Shown one piece after another: positions 21,640-34,769 of a DNA stretch of 64,000 bases. The position numbers were made by a program, and so were the translations under genes. How positions within the stretch are numbered: position 1 is the first letter of the stretch; each line of letters opens with the position of its first letter. The notes beneath the pieces were generated by a model, which saw only the letters and a program-made list of their open reading frames with translations, searched no databases and was not told where the DNA came from. The stretch is taken from the NCBI GenBank assembly GCA_001695595.3, contig MBPM02000127.1, positions 62,001 through 126,000 of the forward strand. The letters are read 5' to 3'. This DNA comes from Plasmopara viticola. Lineage: Eukaryota; Oomycota; Peronosporomycetes; Peronosporales; Peronosporaceae.

Positions 21640-23330
21640 CAAGGCGCATCAATGATTGCCTTGTGACGATTTATGCATAACGTCTTAAGAAACAAATTCG
21701 AAATTTTTGAATGGAACATCGAATGAGTAAATAACGCAATAATTTCCTTGACGATAACTTTGAGTTTATAATACAAAAAATAACTTTTACTCCCAACGGA
21801 CGTAGTAGCAAATATCCATTTGATAAAGGGAGGCAGTAGACACCGTGGTGGGACATTTACTGCAAGATTTACAATGAAGTGATGCCAAACGTTCCCGTCC
21901 TGAAGTAAAGCGAAGAAAAACTTGCTTTGTATCGGCCAAGCTAATTTAGTAAAGACCAAATTGATGTTTACTGGCTTTGTCCCAATTTCGGTTGATTTGT
22001 ATTAAAGCTTTGCCAATAGTGCAAAACACCTTCTTAGCGCGATTCAAAGTCGTAAAGGTTTGAAAGGGCATATACAGAAAGTCCAAGCCAGCGCCATGAC
22101 CTTGAAGAGCAAAATCGAAGACGGCTTGTGCTGGAATGAAACACTTAGGAGGGAGAACCGATGCTTTGTCTGCAATGCTGAATAAGCTGATGAATTGAAT
22201 CAAGCTGGAAAAGCTTGACCAGTTCATTTTGACAGATTCTTGCTACACCAGCTTGTAGGGCCAAACATTTGTGTTAAGATCGGAGTTCTCAACAGTGCAC
22301 GGCACGAAGTGTCACTTGCTGTGGATGTGGCCTTACGAAATTGCGTCATGTGAGGCTGACGTTGAGTCGTGTTACTGCATTTTTCACAGGACGATCAGAA
22401 AGTTTAAATCTTCCTTAGAATCATTTGAATACTCAAGAAATGCCACATCATAGACTGTATCATTGGTTCGATTGCACAATTCGACCTTGCAAGGTGTGGG
22501 CTCTGAAGCGCCTAGAACATTTGAACGCTCGAGAAATTACATAAAGTATATTGTAGTATCAGTAATGTAATCTGACCTAGTAAGATGCTCTCTGGCACAA
22601 AGCCACACAGCACTTTTAATCCGGAGAAGCAGATGATTAGGCTGTACGTTTAGTCCGCAATAGGGTCCGACAAAATGCTCATGAAGGTATTTTACTCACC
22701 GTTTAATTTAACTATAGGCATAAGGCTGCGTCATGTATGTAAAAAAACTGAAGTCGGTCTACGACTGGGATGAAGTATAATTATAGCTTTCTTTGTTTTC
22801 TTGCATGCCAGTTGCGATTTAGCTCAAGCCGTATGGGCAACATAACCAACTTCAGTAACATCGTCAGCAAAGCTGATTACTTGAAGAGTTTTGTCCTGGA
22901 TGTTGAGTGAAACACCTTGGACAATACACCGATGATAGAACAGTATGGTTTATATAGATAGAACAAGGAGACCTGATAATAGCGTGTCTGTTTTGCAAAC
23001 GCCCGCCCACCAACCAGAGAATTGTGAGCGAGAAAGTTATTTAGGACCATAATCAGTGTTTTTAACGTACAAATGTCCAAATCCAGGGTTAGAATTTCGA
23101 CCAAATCCCCACAGGTGAAAAAGGAGGTCTTAAGCTCGCCAGTTTACTTTGTCAAAAGCCTTTGCACGAATCGAGGCAATTGGCATTAGCAGGGGTCGTA
23201 GATCACAATTGCTGTGGCGATTTCAAATTCCAAGAAGCAACGTAGCGCTTGAAAAACTATCCCGACCGGAAACAAGTCTAATTTCTGAGAACGCAGAGAA
23301 AATTAATTAAGCCGGTATGCCAACGCTTTC
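21640..23330 (-). pseudogene. non-LTR retrotransposon reverse transcriptase remnant
   Basis: On the minus strand the phrase AFDKVNW (about 23140-23160) is followed by GVSLNIQDKTLQVISFADDV (about 22850-22910). These are the upstream and catalytic motifs of LINE-type RT, in the right order and spacing. Downstream frames (21946-22227 and 21633-21959) would be the C-terminal part. Frames change repeatedly, so it is inactive. It looks unlike the LINE of copy B, but the overlap is too small to be sure. Confidence 0.6.
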
Positions 23331-26300
23331 GAACATGGTGTCCTTGTAGTCTTTGGGATTCAATCCTTGTGCAAAAGGTCAGGTAAGCGTTAGGAATTAA
23401 TAATCGTCAAAGCCTGAATTGAAAAGCATATATCAATGTGTGCACCAGTACCCACATAGAAGATAAAATTAATAGTATTTGGCTGACAAGTCATCCAGTC
23501 TCGAGCTCTTCCACGAGCCGTGTGCTTTTAGCCTAATAAAGGTCGTTAACTGGAATTGTCGCGTCCTATGATGAGTGTTGAAAGTGTTGAGTCTTCGGTT
23601 GTTGTGTTGCATATAGACTGGAGCTTGTTAAAGGTGAGGCCTTTGGGCTTAATATTAAAACTCTTCAATATTTACTAGAACAAATCGCCCCAAGAATCAC
23701 AGAGAGTCGAAATGACTACGTCTGGGTCCCGCAAATTTGTTGTAGGTCTGTTGACCAAAACATTACAAGGCATAAGCTCTGTTGCCAGGAAATTTCGCGA
23801 TAAATCATGCATAGAACTACTTTTTGGACCGACTTGAGCTTTCATAGTAAAATATTACAGTCAGTAAAACCTTGGCTACTTTTCTGATAGTAAAACACAA
23901 TCAAGTCACTTGGAGGAATAACGAACCGACGCTCAATTTTACAAAACGCGAGCTATCACGTGATTAAGCAGACGTTGCACGTTTAAGCAAATATCACTTC
24001 GGAAAGTATAGCCGCAGCGCGTGTGCTCGCTTAATATACATCCTGGATTGTGGGTGGGGTCGATAACGGGGCTAATGTCCTCATATGGAAGAAATCGAGG
24101 TGGGCATTTAATGGTGCCTTATCGTAAATAGTTCTACGCGATAAATCTAATAAATCAAGTGCGACGTGGTTAACAAAACTTTCGATCTGAAAACGTGCTT
24201 AATCGAGCGAACAATTTATCGTTAAAGTCTATAATTGGAAGGCAATAGTCGATGCCGTTTTATAAGTTGAATCCAGTACATTTCAGTGTTGAAGAATTTT
24301 CTAGACGCCAAAGAATCAGTAAACCTAAAGATTGTGTCGAGAAGCAATATTCTCCCACTTTCATTGTAATTGAGAGAGAAACGGGCTCGATCGAGTTCGG
24401 AATCCATAGCAATAATGAAACCACTCCCTTTAATGGGAATACATAATGGTAGGCAGAGTAATAAAGTAGCGGTGTAGAGCGCTTAAAATTATCGATCGGT
24501 CGCTATATCTACCGTAACCGTTGACCATATAAAAAAATATTTGCTAAATGATAAGCTGTGACGCTACAACCAAGTACCGATTACTCAGTAGTGGGTCAAT
24601 GGCATATTGCTGTGTGATGAGTGTTGGTTTTCAGAGGGGCGAGTCAAACTATAGAAAGGAAACCCCGATTGCGATTATGGTAAAACTCGTTCGCTAATAA
24701 GGCCAGTAAACACATGCATAATGTCCGCTGCGTGAAGAAAGTAGTCATTTGTTTTCCGGGAGAAGAGAATAGTGAGCTTCGCTTACTGGTAAGCAATAAA
24801 TTGATAGCGAAAGGGAGGATCTTTAAACATGTTGATGCTTAGTCGGTCAAAACTATTCACTTTAAATGAAAAGACCTTGAAGTCTAACCTCCTAAATTTA
24901 AAGTGAAGTTGAGGGGTTAGTTTTCATGGGAAGGTGGCTCAAGATCTTAAACCTTCTGAGTTAGAGTAAGAAAGTTGACACCGTACTAAATGAAACCGAT
25001 TCCTTAGCAGAAACTGTAAAATCGAGCAGCCACAGTTGGTTGTCTTCTAAACGAGGAATTTTAAACAGTGAGACATCGTGAATTTTTTTCATAACCGTTC
25101 CCTTGACCATGTCTTGATAATTTGTTGGCACCATGGTATGAGTAACTCTGAGCAGATAAAGCCAACAGCGCCTAAACGGCTTCTGATGGTACGGGCTTGC
25201 TGTGTCTTGTAGCGTTGCAACTTTTTACTTTTATAAATCGGACTCGTGGAGCAAAGAAGGCGAAAGACTTTTAGATGCCTTAACTTTCCGCGGAAGTACA
25301 AAGTCGGCAGACTCACGATTGGCACACCGTTGCGTCAAGATCTTTTTAAATATTATGAGCGTAAAACTTAAGTTCGTCTCTATAGGGACGAATTGGTCAA
25401 TGCTTTTGACAAAAAGGTCGACGTACTCAAAACCTCACCTTGGTTAATCGACTGAATTTCGCAATTAATGGCTAACAGGATAACTAAGGTAGCCTTCGCG
25501 CATTTTTTGTATGGCGAATTGCTTTCCTAGCAACTCTTATCGTCTGCCGATCGATAAATACTCATGTCGAAATGCAACTGAGAATATTAGGATCTAGATT
25601 ATTAAGACATATTATGCTATAATGGATCGGCCTGATAACAAGCTGGCCTCATCGGTTCCTTAATCGCATAATCATCTTGGGCTAAAATTAGCTGATAAAA
25701 CTCGACGATCTTAAGCCGCTTTTGTCCATGTCAGAGCATTCGGCCGTAATTTCGGTGCAAGATTGCTTTCGACCGTTAAAAGAGATTAATCCTAAAAACT
25801 AGGCGGCTCTTGCTGCAAGTCATCCTCATAATCGTCAAACGCGGAGGAGCTATCCGAAATTTACATTGCGTCATCTGAGTCGGGTTATTGTCTTATTTAA
25901 AAAGGGACGGTTACCTGAAGCAACTGAAGAAGGGAAGATCTTAAAGAGGACGACCAAATCTAAACGGTAAGCCGGGAATACTTTTTATCGTTCCAAACTT
26001 CAGTCGTTTTTTTGCCTTTTCCTCTTGGCGCAAACCCATGAAGGAGGGGTGTTTATTGCCACCGAACGATAAGTGAAACATGATAGGTTCTATCGTGCTA
26101 TCGCCAAAGAGAATTCGAGGGAATTCCCGTAAAAGATCGGTCGGTTATGGTAACAAATGTTCAGAAACCTGATTTTATGCGAAGAAAGATGTATTTTTCA
26201 CCTATTGGTATGTATGTTGGAAGAATACATGTGAAAGGGGCTCCAAAGAATTTGAGCCAGTCAAAGACAGTGCCGTCGGTGACAATATCGGGGAGCCATA

Positions 26301-28500
26301 CTATATATATTATCGAGACCCGTTTAGGGAAAAATGGGTATTTTGTATTGCGGTGCCAAAAACAGTCATTAGCTCTCGGTTTAATTAAGAAGCCAAGTTA
26401 TAAGACGTGCAAGTTAATCAAACTTACTATGATTAGTAAGAGATATCCTGTAAAGGTGGGCATGGCGCGCAGCTTTCCATATTTACACATGTGAAGTTGT
26501 TGCCAAATCAGATCTACGTGGGGCATGGGATCCACAGAGGGTGGTATTCCGTCAGTGCAATTGGTGCTTAAGCGCATTGAACTAACGCGTATTAGTGTTT
26601 GGAAAGAGAAGCTAGGCTCGTTTACGGCTAAAGGTGAGGACATTCGGACTTGATACGGTAAATGGTCGAGATAAAGCAGTGGATGCCGCACGCATATCTT
26701 ATCTTTTTTATTTATTTCTGTTCCAAGTTATAATCTTCTCTCTTGCTTTCTTTTCCGTTTTTTGCTAAAAAGTGTTTTGTTTTTCCTTTTCAAGTTTACT
26801 AAAGTGCTAAAAAAAATCAAACGCTCAAACAAACAGAAGCTTTAGCGGGTGACCAAAGTGCAATCACGAATGCTCATTCTTTAGGCTTTGCAACGCAAAG
26901 TATACCTTGGTACACGACGTACTTGATGCGGTACTTAATTTAGAAGATTTAGCCCGTAAGCTCTTGAGAGGTGATTCTAACGTCCTCTCAATCAGAATGC
27001 AATATGCGCTTAGGTGTCGAAAAACCGGGGTATATTCCAGGAAAACAGAGCGAAACGCCTGTAAGAATAAGGGCAAAAGGCGTTGGCACAAACTGCAGAG
27101 CGCAAGTCAGGCAGCAAAATTCGCGAGGTCAGAGATGAGAGACTTGGTGTGTCGAGGCGAAATGGGCGCAACAAAAAAAGTTTGAAGCGGCCAGAGACAA
27201 AGACTGAGGAAACGTGCGGTTGAAATCCGAGCACTGTCGCATTTTTTTTGTGCAATTGTGCTGCTGTTGGTATATTTTTGTGATAACTTCTAATTTTTTT
27301 ACTAACCTCCTCCTTGTATGTTAGTCATCTATGTGTTATATTGGATGTAAAGCTCCAGATTATGGGCAAAAGATATAATAATATTTGATATAATAGTGTC
27401 AGTTTCAAATAAAATGTTTGATTAATGTCATCGCAACTCCGTAAAGGCAGGAATATACCACGAATTTTGTGGCTTGAGGTCAGGTATTAAAGATGTAAAG
27501 CATCGTGCATAATTATTGGTATTTCTCCTACTTGTGGTGTTTTTCAGCTTTACGTGGACTTATAATGTCAAAATAGTTATTGTGCTTAGAGGTATTTAAA
27601 CGCAAGATTTTGCGAATTGGCTGTTGACGCAAGTACGTGGCTTACGTTTCGCTCCAACTTCGATCATAAATTTATGACAAGCAAATTCACGAAGTCTCAT
27701 TATAGTGCTTGTCCAAAACTTTGTCAATAATAAATTAAAGTCTGTTAATAAAATTATATAAAGTTTAAACGGTATCAACTCGGTCTGAGCGTACCATAGC
27801 GCGCAAAGCGTGTTGCTAGCATAAAATTGCATGCAAAGCTTCTATCGCGTCTTAGACTTGCATGTTGCTAGTATAGACTTGCATGTTTGTCGGTGTCAAC
27901 CCACCACAGAGTCGCAAAATCGTCGCAACTAATATTAGCTACGTCCTTAGCAGCACTCCTTTGCTCGCTGAAGGCACGTGCTTCTCCAAGACCAGAATTG
28001 TTGTACTCTTGAAAAGTACCCTTTGTCCGTAAGTTTTTTTTTAATTCCAAGCCAACCATTCTTCAAGATGATGACGTCGCCCAATTCGCATCTCTGAAAT
28101 ACCGAAAAACATATTTGCGCCATGGACGACCCAGAACAGACTTTTCAAGCAAAACCTCATTGGCACTAAATATGCACGCCTTGTGAAATACGAATTCGGA
28201 AGCAACAGGTTATTTTCGTTGTCGTTTGCAGTGACCCATTTTCTTACCGATATAATAAATATCGCAAGTATCAAACCACACAAAGGCATCTAAATCGCGC
28301 CATTTATATGTGATCAAGTGTAGAGCTGATGAAGTTTATAAGCACCTACAATGTCTATGTACTCAGAAGAGTTGCAAGCGTAAAAGTCGTTGTCTGTATT
28401 GTCGACGCCGACAGTCACGGCTTGTCTCGCCACCTTTAAGAACTAAACCGAGAGTGCTGCTCAAAAAGTTGCGATTTTTATATTTCAAAGTAAAGTGTCG
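23331..28500. other. long interval without a recognisable gene
   Basis: Only short frames occur. The longest are 115 codons at 26147-26494 (+), 97 at 26398-26691 (-) and 92 lysine/arginine-rich codons at 26907-27185 (+). None shows a motif I can name. Part may be the 5' section of the LINE remnant to its left, as that element runs right to left, but I found no endonuclease motif. Confidence 0.35.
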
Positions 28501-29385
28501 ATTTGGGAAATGGGCCTTCGATACAGAACAGTCGCGGAAGAAATTTATTAAAGGTCGGCCGTCGAATGAGGCTTTCTGGGCGATTGGGGCGGATTGGCTA
28601 GATGAGGACGAGTCTTAGTTGCCTAAAGCAAACTGAGAAGTGATATGAAATGGAATGTACTTGTCTTGCTACATCTCTTTTCACCCATCTGATGCTACCA
28701 TGCTAAAGGCTATCATTCTTCTCCTTTTGGCCTCTGAAACTATATAATCGCCCATTCTCATCTGCATGATCGCCTATTCCTATAATGGTACGAATGCCTA
28801 TGTATTTTGACAAAATGTGGCGCAATAGCCTTTACCGGCAAATTTGACGGTGACGACGGTTACGTCAAATGATTTTGAAGAAAGCGAGTGCGAATCGTCC
28901 GGTTCAACTTCTAAGTGATCCCCTTTCAAGAAGATGCTTTTTTATAAGCATAGGTCTTAACTTTTCAAACTCTCATTAGAGGCCGATGAGTTTTAAAATT
29001 TGCTTCAGATTCTTCACGGCCTCCCAAGTGGTTTCCTTCTTGATTTCACCAAGCCACCAAGCTTTGTACTGAATTTTTCCCTTGTAGTTTCGCTGTCCAA
29101 TTATGGCTCCAACGAGTTGTCCCTCGGAGCCATTGGACAACATGACCTTATTCATTTTTTGCTGACACTTCGGGGTCCTTGGGATACGGCTTTACAGTGA
29201 AGTGTAAAGCACTTTATGCAGCTTTTATTCTTTTGATCATCCCATTCCATGAGAATCTTGCAAAACGTTCTCTACGATCGAGTATCGGAAGAATTCTGCC
29301 GCGAATTTCTGCTACTGAGCAAAACCTTTGTGACGGACATCCAAATTATAGCCGTTTAAAGCACCTTATCACCAACTCGAAAGTC

Positions 29386-30296
29386 TTAGACAAATCTATT
29401 CTTGCCGTAATAGTACTTCATGCATTCTTGTGCTTCGCTCATCTGGTCCTGTGCGACCTTGAGTAGCGTCTCTTGACGTAGTAGGAACAATTGTGCTGAT
29501 CCCTCCAACTTTTTTAATTCCGGATCTGATGCGATATCATCGGCAAGTAAGGCACATAGATTCAACCTGTGACATTCCAATTGTAAAGTTTACGCGACAA
29601 TTATAGGATATTGTCCCAATTTTTCTGTCTTGAGTTAACGACACCTCGGAGGTAATCTCCAATAAAACGGTTTGTTCTTTCCTTTGTCCGTCCGTTTGCG
29701 ACCTAAAAGCCAAAGCCAATTTGTGTTGCGTTCCAACAGCAGACACAATAGCTTGTCATAACTTGGATGTGAGCTTGATGTCACGGTTGGACACAATGGT
29801 CTTTGGTATACCATGATATTTCATGTAATTCTTTATGAAATCCTTTGCGATTGCTGCAGATTCGTCTGTGGTCTTCGTAGCAATAATTATGGCTCCCTTT
29901 GTTAAGCAATTAACAGCCACCATGACGGCATCGAAACCACTTTTTTGTCTCCGGTATAGACGTGATGAATTTTATTGAAATGTCAACCCATCTACCTCTC
30001 AGAACATCCAGAGTCTGAAGTAATACTGGCGGTTTAGTCTTTTTAGCATTGTTCCGTATACACATTGTGTAGTTTTGACACTGCGCTGGGCGTACTTCGT
30101 CGTTTGGTCAGTAAAACTTTTGACATAAGGCAAAGTAGGTCTTGAAAATATCTGGGTGGCCTGTCGATACAGAATCGTGGCTCTCACAGATGACGCGATT
30201 CTTCAGATCTTCGTCGTCGGGAACGTAAAGTCGTGAAGTCTCATTTCCCCTTGTTTGATAATAGAAAATACCGTTCCGCAATGAGTACTTTGGCAC
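29386..30296 (-). pseudogene. gypsy integrase fragments, copy 2
   Basis: The zinc-site start HDSVSTGHPD lies in the frame at 30108-30296. The core end, SAVGTQHKLALAFRSQTDGQ, lies at 29537-29746 with the usual RPQTDGQ altered to RSQTDGQ. A further frame at 29386-29580 continues the C-terminal part. The pieces are in different frames. Confidence 0.75.
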
Positions 30297-31363
30297 ATTA
30301 ACTTTCTTCTAGCATCTTGATGATTAACTATTGATCTCTATATCACGCATACATGAGCTTTGTGGATTACGCAAGTCAATCTGAATGTCACCAGGATCTT
30401 GCGTTTCTAAGCCTTCTCCACTGGCTCTTGAAAACTAACATATCAGATTGGGTGAGGTGTTTCCTCCATGATTATATTATACTTGTATTAACGTGAACAA
30501 ATGCTGGATTTCAGCAGGATCATTGAGCCATCGAGCTAGTTTTCGATTTGCAGGCTTCTGCAACACGATCATCGCAATTCATTTGTAGTTGGGCTCGACC
30601 GTAAAAGGTCGATCGAGAAGACGCACCATGCTCTAAGCACATGCATAATTGCAACTAGCTATTGCTTCCGAACAGCGAGGTTCAGCTCCTTTGGATTCAC
30701 CTTCCGACCAGTAAAAGAGACTGGATGATTTAGCTCTCTTTCGTTTCAAAACAAAGCATCTCGTTTGCGTTTTAGGTGTATTTATGTATACCAAATCATT
30801 TCGATAAGTTTGGAGGACTTAGAGCAGATGGACGCGCCTAGCGACGCTTGAGCTCGGTGAAGCAGCTTAGTCGATCGTCCGAGAGCTTTATTGCTTCTCG
30901 AAGACGTTAATTCTCGATATACTCGGATGGGTCGTTTTGCAAATTGCGCGAGGTCCTGGCAGGACCTAATGACATAGACGGTAGTGTCTCAAAAGCACTT
31001 CCTTTGCTTTTTTGGCTTAAGCACTGGCCATTCTGCGATGATCACTATCTTGTCAGGGTCTATCCAGACGCTTTTTCGTCCGACAAAGTCTCCTAGGAAT
31101 GTGATCTGATCTACGCAAAGCTGGCTTTATGACAACTTGTTGTAGAGGCGCCGTTCTCACACCGTGTGAGTACACGGTTAAAAGCCGTATTGTGGTGTGC
31201 AACATTTTCACTTTGTGTGAACACGCACATGTCGTCAAATTAGAATCTCATCCTATCCCTCACATCTTGAAATGCTCCCTGCAAAATTCAGTTTTGGGCT
31301 CCCGCTTAGTCCCATGGTCATCTGAGGTCAAATTGAAGTAAATGGGACATCCGATTCACGCAA

Positions 31364-31600
31364 TTAAACCTGACAGTAGCCCTTAAGTAGTTCCATGCAC
31401 GAAAACTGATGGCTTCCGGGCATGGCGTCAAAGATGTCTGCCTTAGGCAGCATCGGTATCGCCGACAACTTCGTCATCAATTTCAGCTGACGGTAATCGT
31501 GTACAATGCGCCAACCTACAGGCTTCTCGACAACATAAGTGCCGAAATGGCAGACGGACTTGGTCGAACAATGCCTGGTTAAACCATCGTTTCTGTCCAT
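31364..31600 (-). pseudogene. gypsy reverse transcriptase fragment, copy 2
   Basis: A 78-codon frame reads VEKPVGWRIVHDYRQLKLMT followed by IPMLPKADIFDAMPGSHQFS. This is the conserved early RT block (K..G..R...DYR.LN) up to the first catalytic aspartate region, where the usual FS.LDL is broken (FSCMELLKGY). It matches copy 1 at about 16880-17060 and the fragment near 36950. Confidence 0.8.
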
Positions 31601-32236
31601 CTTGGTCCTTGTTTATCTAATTAGAACACTAACGCCAGTTTTTGTCAGATATGTGCGCATACTTGCGTAGCGTTTCATAGACCGGATTCTCTTCCAGCGA
31701 CTCTTATCCATGATTCTTGAAGAGCTCAACCTTTTCAGTATTTTGCGGGTTGACGACAAAGACGCCTTCAATGCATATGTCGTGAAGCAACATTCTCAAC
31801 GTGTGGCGAGCAATTCAGCCGTGTCATTCTTTGGCGGCTATCTTGGCCTTGTTGCCGAAATAAATCGAGAATCTCGCAGCTCTGATTTATTTAAGCTTTG
31901 CATTGTCTAGCTATCAATCTGGACGGATGATGATTATGCGGCGTTAGTTAAATCGCCGCGTGGTGCTCTGGCTGCAGCGAGAAGACATGTGCCCTATAGT
32001 TCAGTTGATATCTGAAATTTACTAACGAAGCCACATCATGTCGATAAATACATTCTTATTTTCAGAAATAGGCTTGACTTGGAACTTTATCGATGTTAAA
32101 ATATACCAGGTATCTGCAATTTCATGTGCACTGTTCGTCGGGGGCGGTGAACAACCTGGTCGAAACCAAGGTCGACTTGCACCATCTCACCCTTGGTTTC
32201 TTCGAGATCGAGTCGCTCCAAAAAGTCTTCGGATAC

Positions 32237-32722
32237 TCAGTTAAGACTACAAGCATTGTCGATGAAGACGGTAACGGGTTTCTTATAACCATCGACTTTA
32301 AAAGCTTGAACTTCTGCTTCGAGGATAGCATATAATGCAAATCTTATATAACAATTCGCTTCCTTTCGCTTAGGAGCAGTACATCGCAGCGATATGTGGC
32401 CGACAACGCCACAATAGTTAAATGTTGCGAATATAATCCAGTTGTCGTTCTTGTCCTTCCTCTTTTTGGAACACTTTTGTCTCTGAGGTCGTGACTTGTT
32501 CGCACGATAGTCCCGTCTTGAACAATTTGACCAATATACGATTCGGGCTATCCGAGCAAAGAGCAAGCCCAAAGTTGAAACTTCGATGGACTCCTGGAGA
32601 GTATCTTGACTCGAAAAAAATAGCTCGTGCGTGGTTTTTGTGCACACATTCGTCAAATGTCCTTTGGTACCGGCATTAGCTATTGGACAGACAGCGAGTC
32701 CCGTAAGAAGCAAGCCTTTCAT
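32237..32722 (-). pseudogene. gypsy gag zinc-knuckle and protease start, copy 2
   Basis: A 161-codon frame. A basic stretch (SRPQRQKCSKKRKDK) precedes a zinc knuckle of CX2/3CX4HX4C type, read here as CGVVGHISLRC with an upstream Cys of NYC. It is followed by the start of an aspartic protease, TVFIDNACSLN, where the usual DSG/DTG triad has become DNA. The altered triad would abolish protease activity. Confidence 0.7.
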
Positions 32723-32740
32723 CGTGGTGAATATGTATTT

Positions 32741-34145
32741 TGAAAGTTACCAAAGTAAGGTCTGCGGACATGTCTTGCTTCGGTGACTTTCTCGCCAAGC
32801 TAATAAAAAGGGCTCTTTACTATCCCTTAGATCGCATGTTCGTTGTTGAATATACGTGCCGAAACTTCATTTTCACGTGCTTACTAATTTGTTAACGAGT
32901 ACGATAGATCGAACGATGTCGATAATGCTCGACATTTCAGGCTTTAATCATGACAATCGCTATTCCCTGTCATCACCAACTTTTACCGTTATATTTTTTA
33001 GCAGAAGCCCGTTGACTTGCATGCGCTTTATTTGTATTAGAGACTATGTAAAAGCTTGTGGTTTGTCGCCGTAGAAGCAGGCTGCGTCCATTACAAATAG
33101 CCCCCTGAACATTCTTTCACATTAGGATCACTTTTTTTAGGATTACTAATTTTTGTCTTAAGTGTAAAATTAGATCGCCTATCCTATAAAGCAAGAATGC
33201 TTTTGTCGGTGGTCCATTTTTACATTACTTCTAGACTATCATTTTCTTTTTCACAAGATGCCTCATCATTAGAGAGGTAAGGCTTGGTTACGACAAATAA
33301 AAACAGCGCCGGTGGTTTTCAAAAGAAATTGTTGGGCGAATGTGATATTCGGAAACGCTGTACCGTTGTGATAGGCCTGTAAATTGCGACGGGACCTTTC
33401 CCTAGCGACTTGGCATTTTTTTAGGTATCTGAAATATTGAATATTAGTGATGCCGGAACTCTTCATTGCGTTTAAGACTGAGCAGTTAAAATGAAAGTTT
33501 GTGAAAAATTGGCTGGCATACAAAATTTAAGATTAAGATATAGTATAGATGCCGCTAGAGAAATTTCTTAAATCGATGGCAAGTACAGTACAGCTCGGTG
33601 GTGGATTGACATCAACTACATGTAAGTCCATACTCGCAAAATGCAAGTTTCAAACGCAATAATAGCTTGCAGTGCGCGTGCCGTACATGCAATGAAAAGT
33701 ATCAATAATACGGGATGGCAGACCGAGATGGTGACGGTAAGACGTTAATTGCACGACGGTTTACACTTCTAGTATGATAGGTGGTGACGTTACATTTTGA
33801 GTGTAAGCCACATAATTGCGGCTTGTGTGGTTCGATTAGCCCTAAGAATTATATAAAGGAGCAATGTCCGATACACAAACATCACATTCAGTTTAGGATT
33901 CAAACAATAATTTCGCCAACACCTTTGCTCTCGACATATCTCTGATTGCAGTTAACGCTGTTAACGAACACAATTGTCTTAAATTCTATTAAGAACACTG
34001 CGTACTATAACACACAATAAAAAGGTTTTTCACATCTCAGCATACTCTACTTCAACAGATGTACAGGGACGCATTATGACCATAGCTTAGTCATTTGTGA
34101 GTCTTTTAAACAAGATGATGTATGTGCCAGATGTACTTCGACTAA
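32741..34145. other. no clear gene; contains one half of an inverted duplication
   Basis: Short frames only. Bases of about 33075-33140 are the inverted partner of 34370-34440 and read GCVHYK, a stop, then PPEHS on the plus strand. Confidence 0.35.
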
Positions 34146-34616
34146 TTAGTAATCTATCAGACCGACTGATTTGTCGATCGAAATTACACACTCTGTTACT
34201 TGGGCTGTGAAAAAGGTCAATGACAAAGACGTCAAAGCAGCCTCATCACCGAGCTTACACCCTTTAAAAATACGAGAGAAGTGGGGCACAAAATTTCTCA
34301 TGCAGCAGCAAATTGTCAGACAATAGCGTTTTGCTTTGAAGGATAGGTGATGCAGCTTTTCACACATCACAGTGATTCTTAAGGGAGTGGAAGAATAGTC
34401 AGGAGGCTGTTTGTAATGGACGCAGCCTACAATCACCACATTAACTTCGACATAATTTATTACCCCATCGTCCGGGTAGCTTTGAAGAAAAGAGCTTTTT
34501 ATGTAGTTTAATGAGCTTCTGTTAATTAATAAATCGGTCCAAATCATTCGTAATAATCTATCGATGTATTGATTGGTCAAAATTTTTAATGCATGAAAAT
34601 CATTGACATGTGGCAC
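34146..34616 (-). CDS. hypothetical protein, 156 residues, possibly a remnant
   Basis: An open frame without a recognised domain. It contains NYVEVNVVIVGCVHYKQPPD. The GCVHYK.PP part recurs on the plus strand near 33080 with a stop codon, so the sequence belongs to a repeated family and is probably transposon-derived or a decayed gene. A cysteine cluster (TICCCM) follows. No signal peptide or clear membrane segment is seen. It could be a chance frame extended from a pseudogene. Confidence 0.3.
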   Translation of the reverse strand: MPHVNDFHALKILTNQYIDRLLRMIWTDLLINRSSLNYIKSSFLQSYPDDGVINYVEVNVVIVGCVHYKQPPDYSSTPLRITVMCEKLHHLSFKAKRYCLTICCCMRNFVPHFSRIFKGCKLGDEAALTSLSLTFFTAQVTECVISIDKSVGLIDY

Positions 34617-34648
34617 GCATGCGTCAACAAATCGTGCGATCTTAGGAC

Positions 34649-34704
34649 TTAGTCAATGACGATCTTCTTTTTTCAGCTAAAAAAAGAACATCGTCATTGA
34701 CTAA
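34649..34704. repeat. 56-base hairpin
   Basis: TTAGTCAATGACGAT at 34649-34663 and ATCGTCATTGACTAA at 34690-34704 are perfect complements. The pairing continues inward through TTCTTTTTT and AAAAAAAGAA with one or two mismatches, leaving a loop of about five bases. It could be a foldback transposon end, a small-RNA hairpin or a bidirectional terminator; nothing decides between them. Confidence 0.75.
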
Positions 34705-34769
34705 AAAGCCACTGGTGCAAGACAACGGCCATAGAACTCCTTTTTGAGAGCTTTCAACAGACCCAACGA

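Larger units (their letters stand above)
28530..32740 (-). mobile_element. Ty3/gypsy LTR retrotransposon, broken, copy 2
   Basis: Collinear with copy 1 over its coding part. Gag with a CCHC knuckle lies at 32237-32722, RT at 31364-31600, the integrase zinc site at 30108-30296, the integrase core piece at 29537-29746 and the C-terminal region at 29000-29200. The left end (28530-28700) shares the terminal stretch of copy 1 at 13990-14170. A right-hand LTR was not found. Stops are frequent. Confidence 0.8.

Noticed and set aside
26907..27185. basic 92-codon frame as a nucleic-acid-binding protein
   Set aside because: No motif, no clear start context and no relative in the window; likely chance or remnant.
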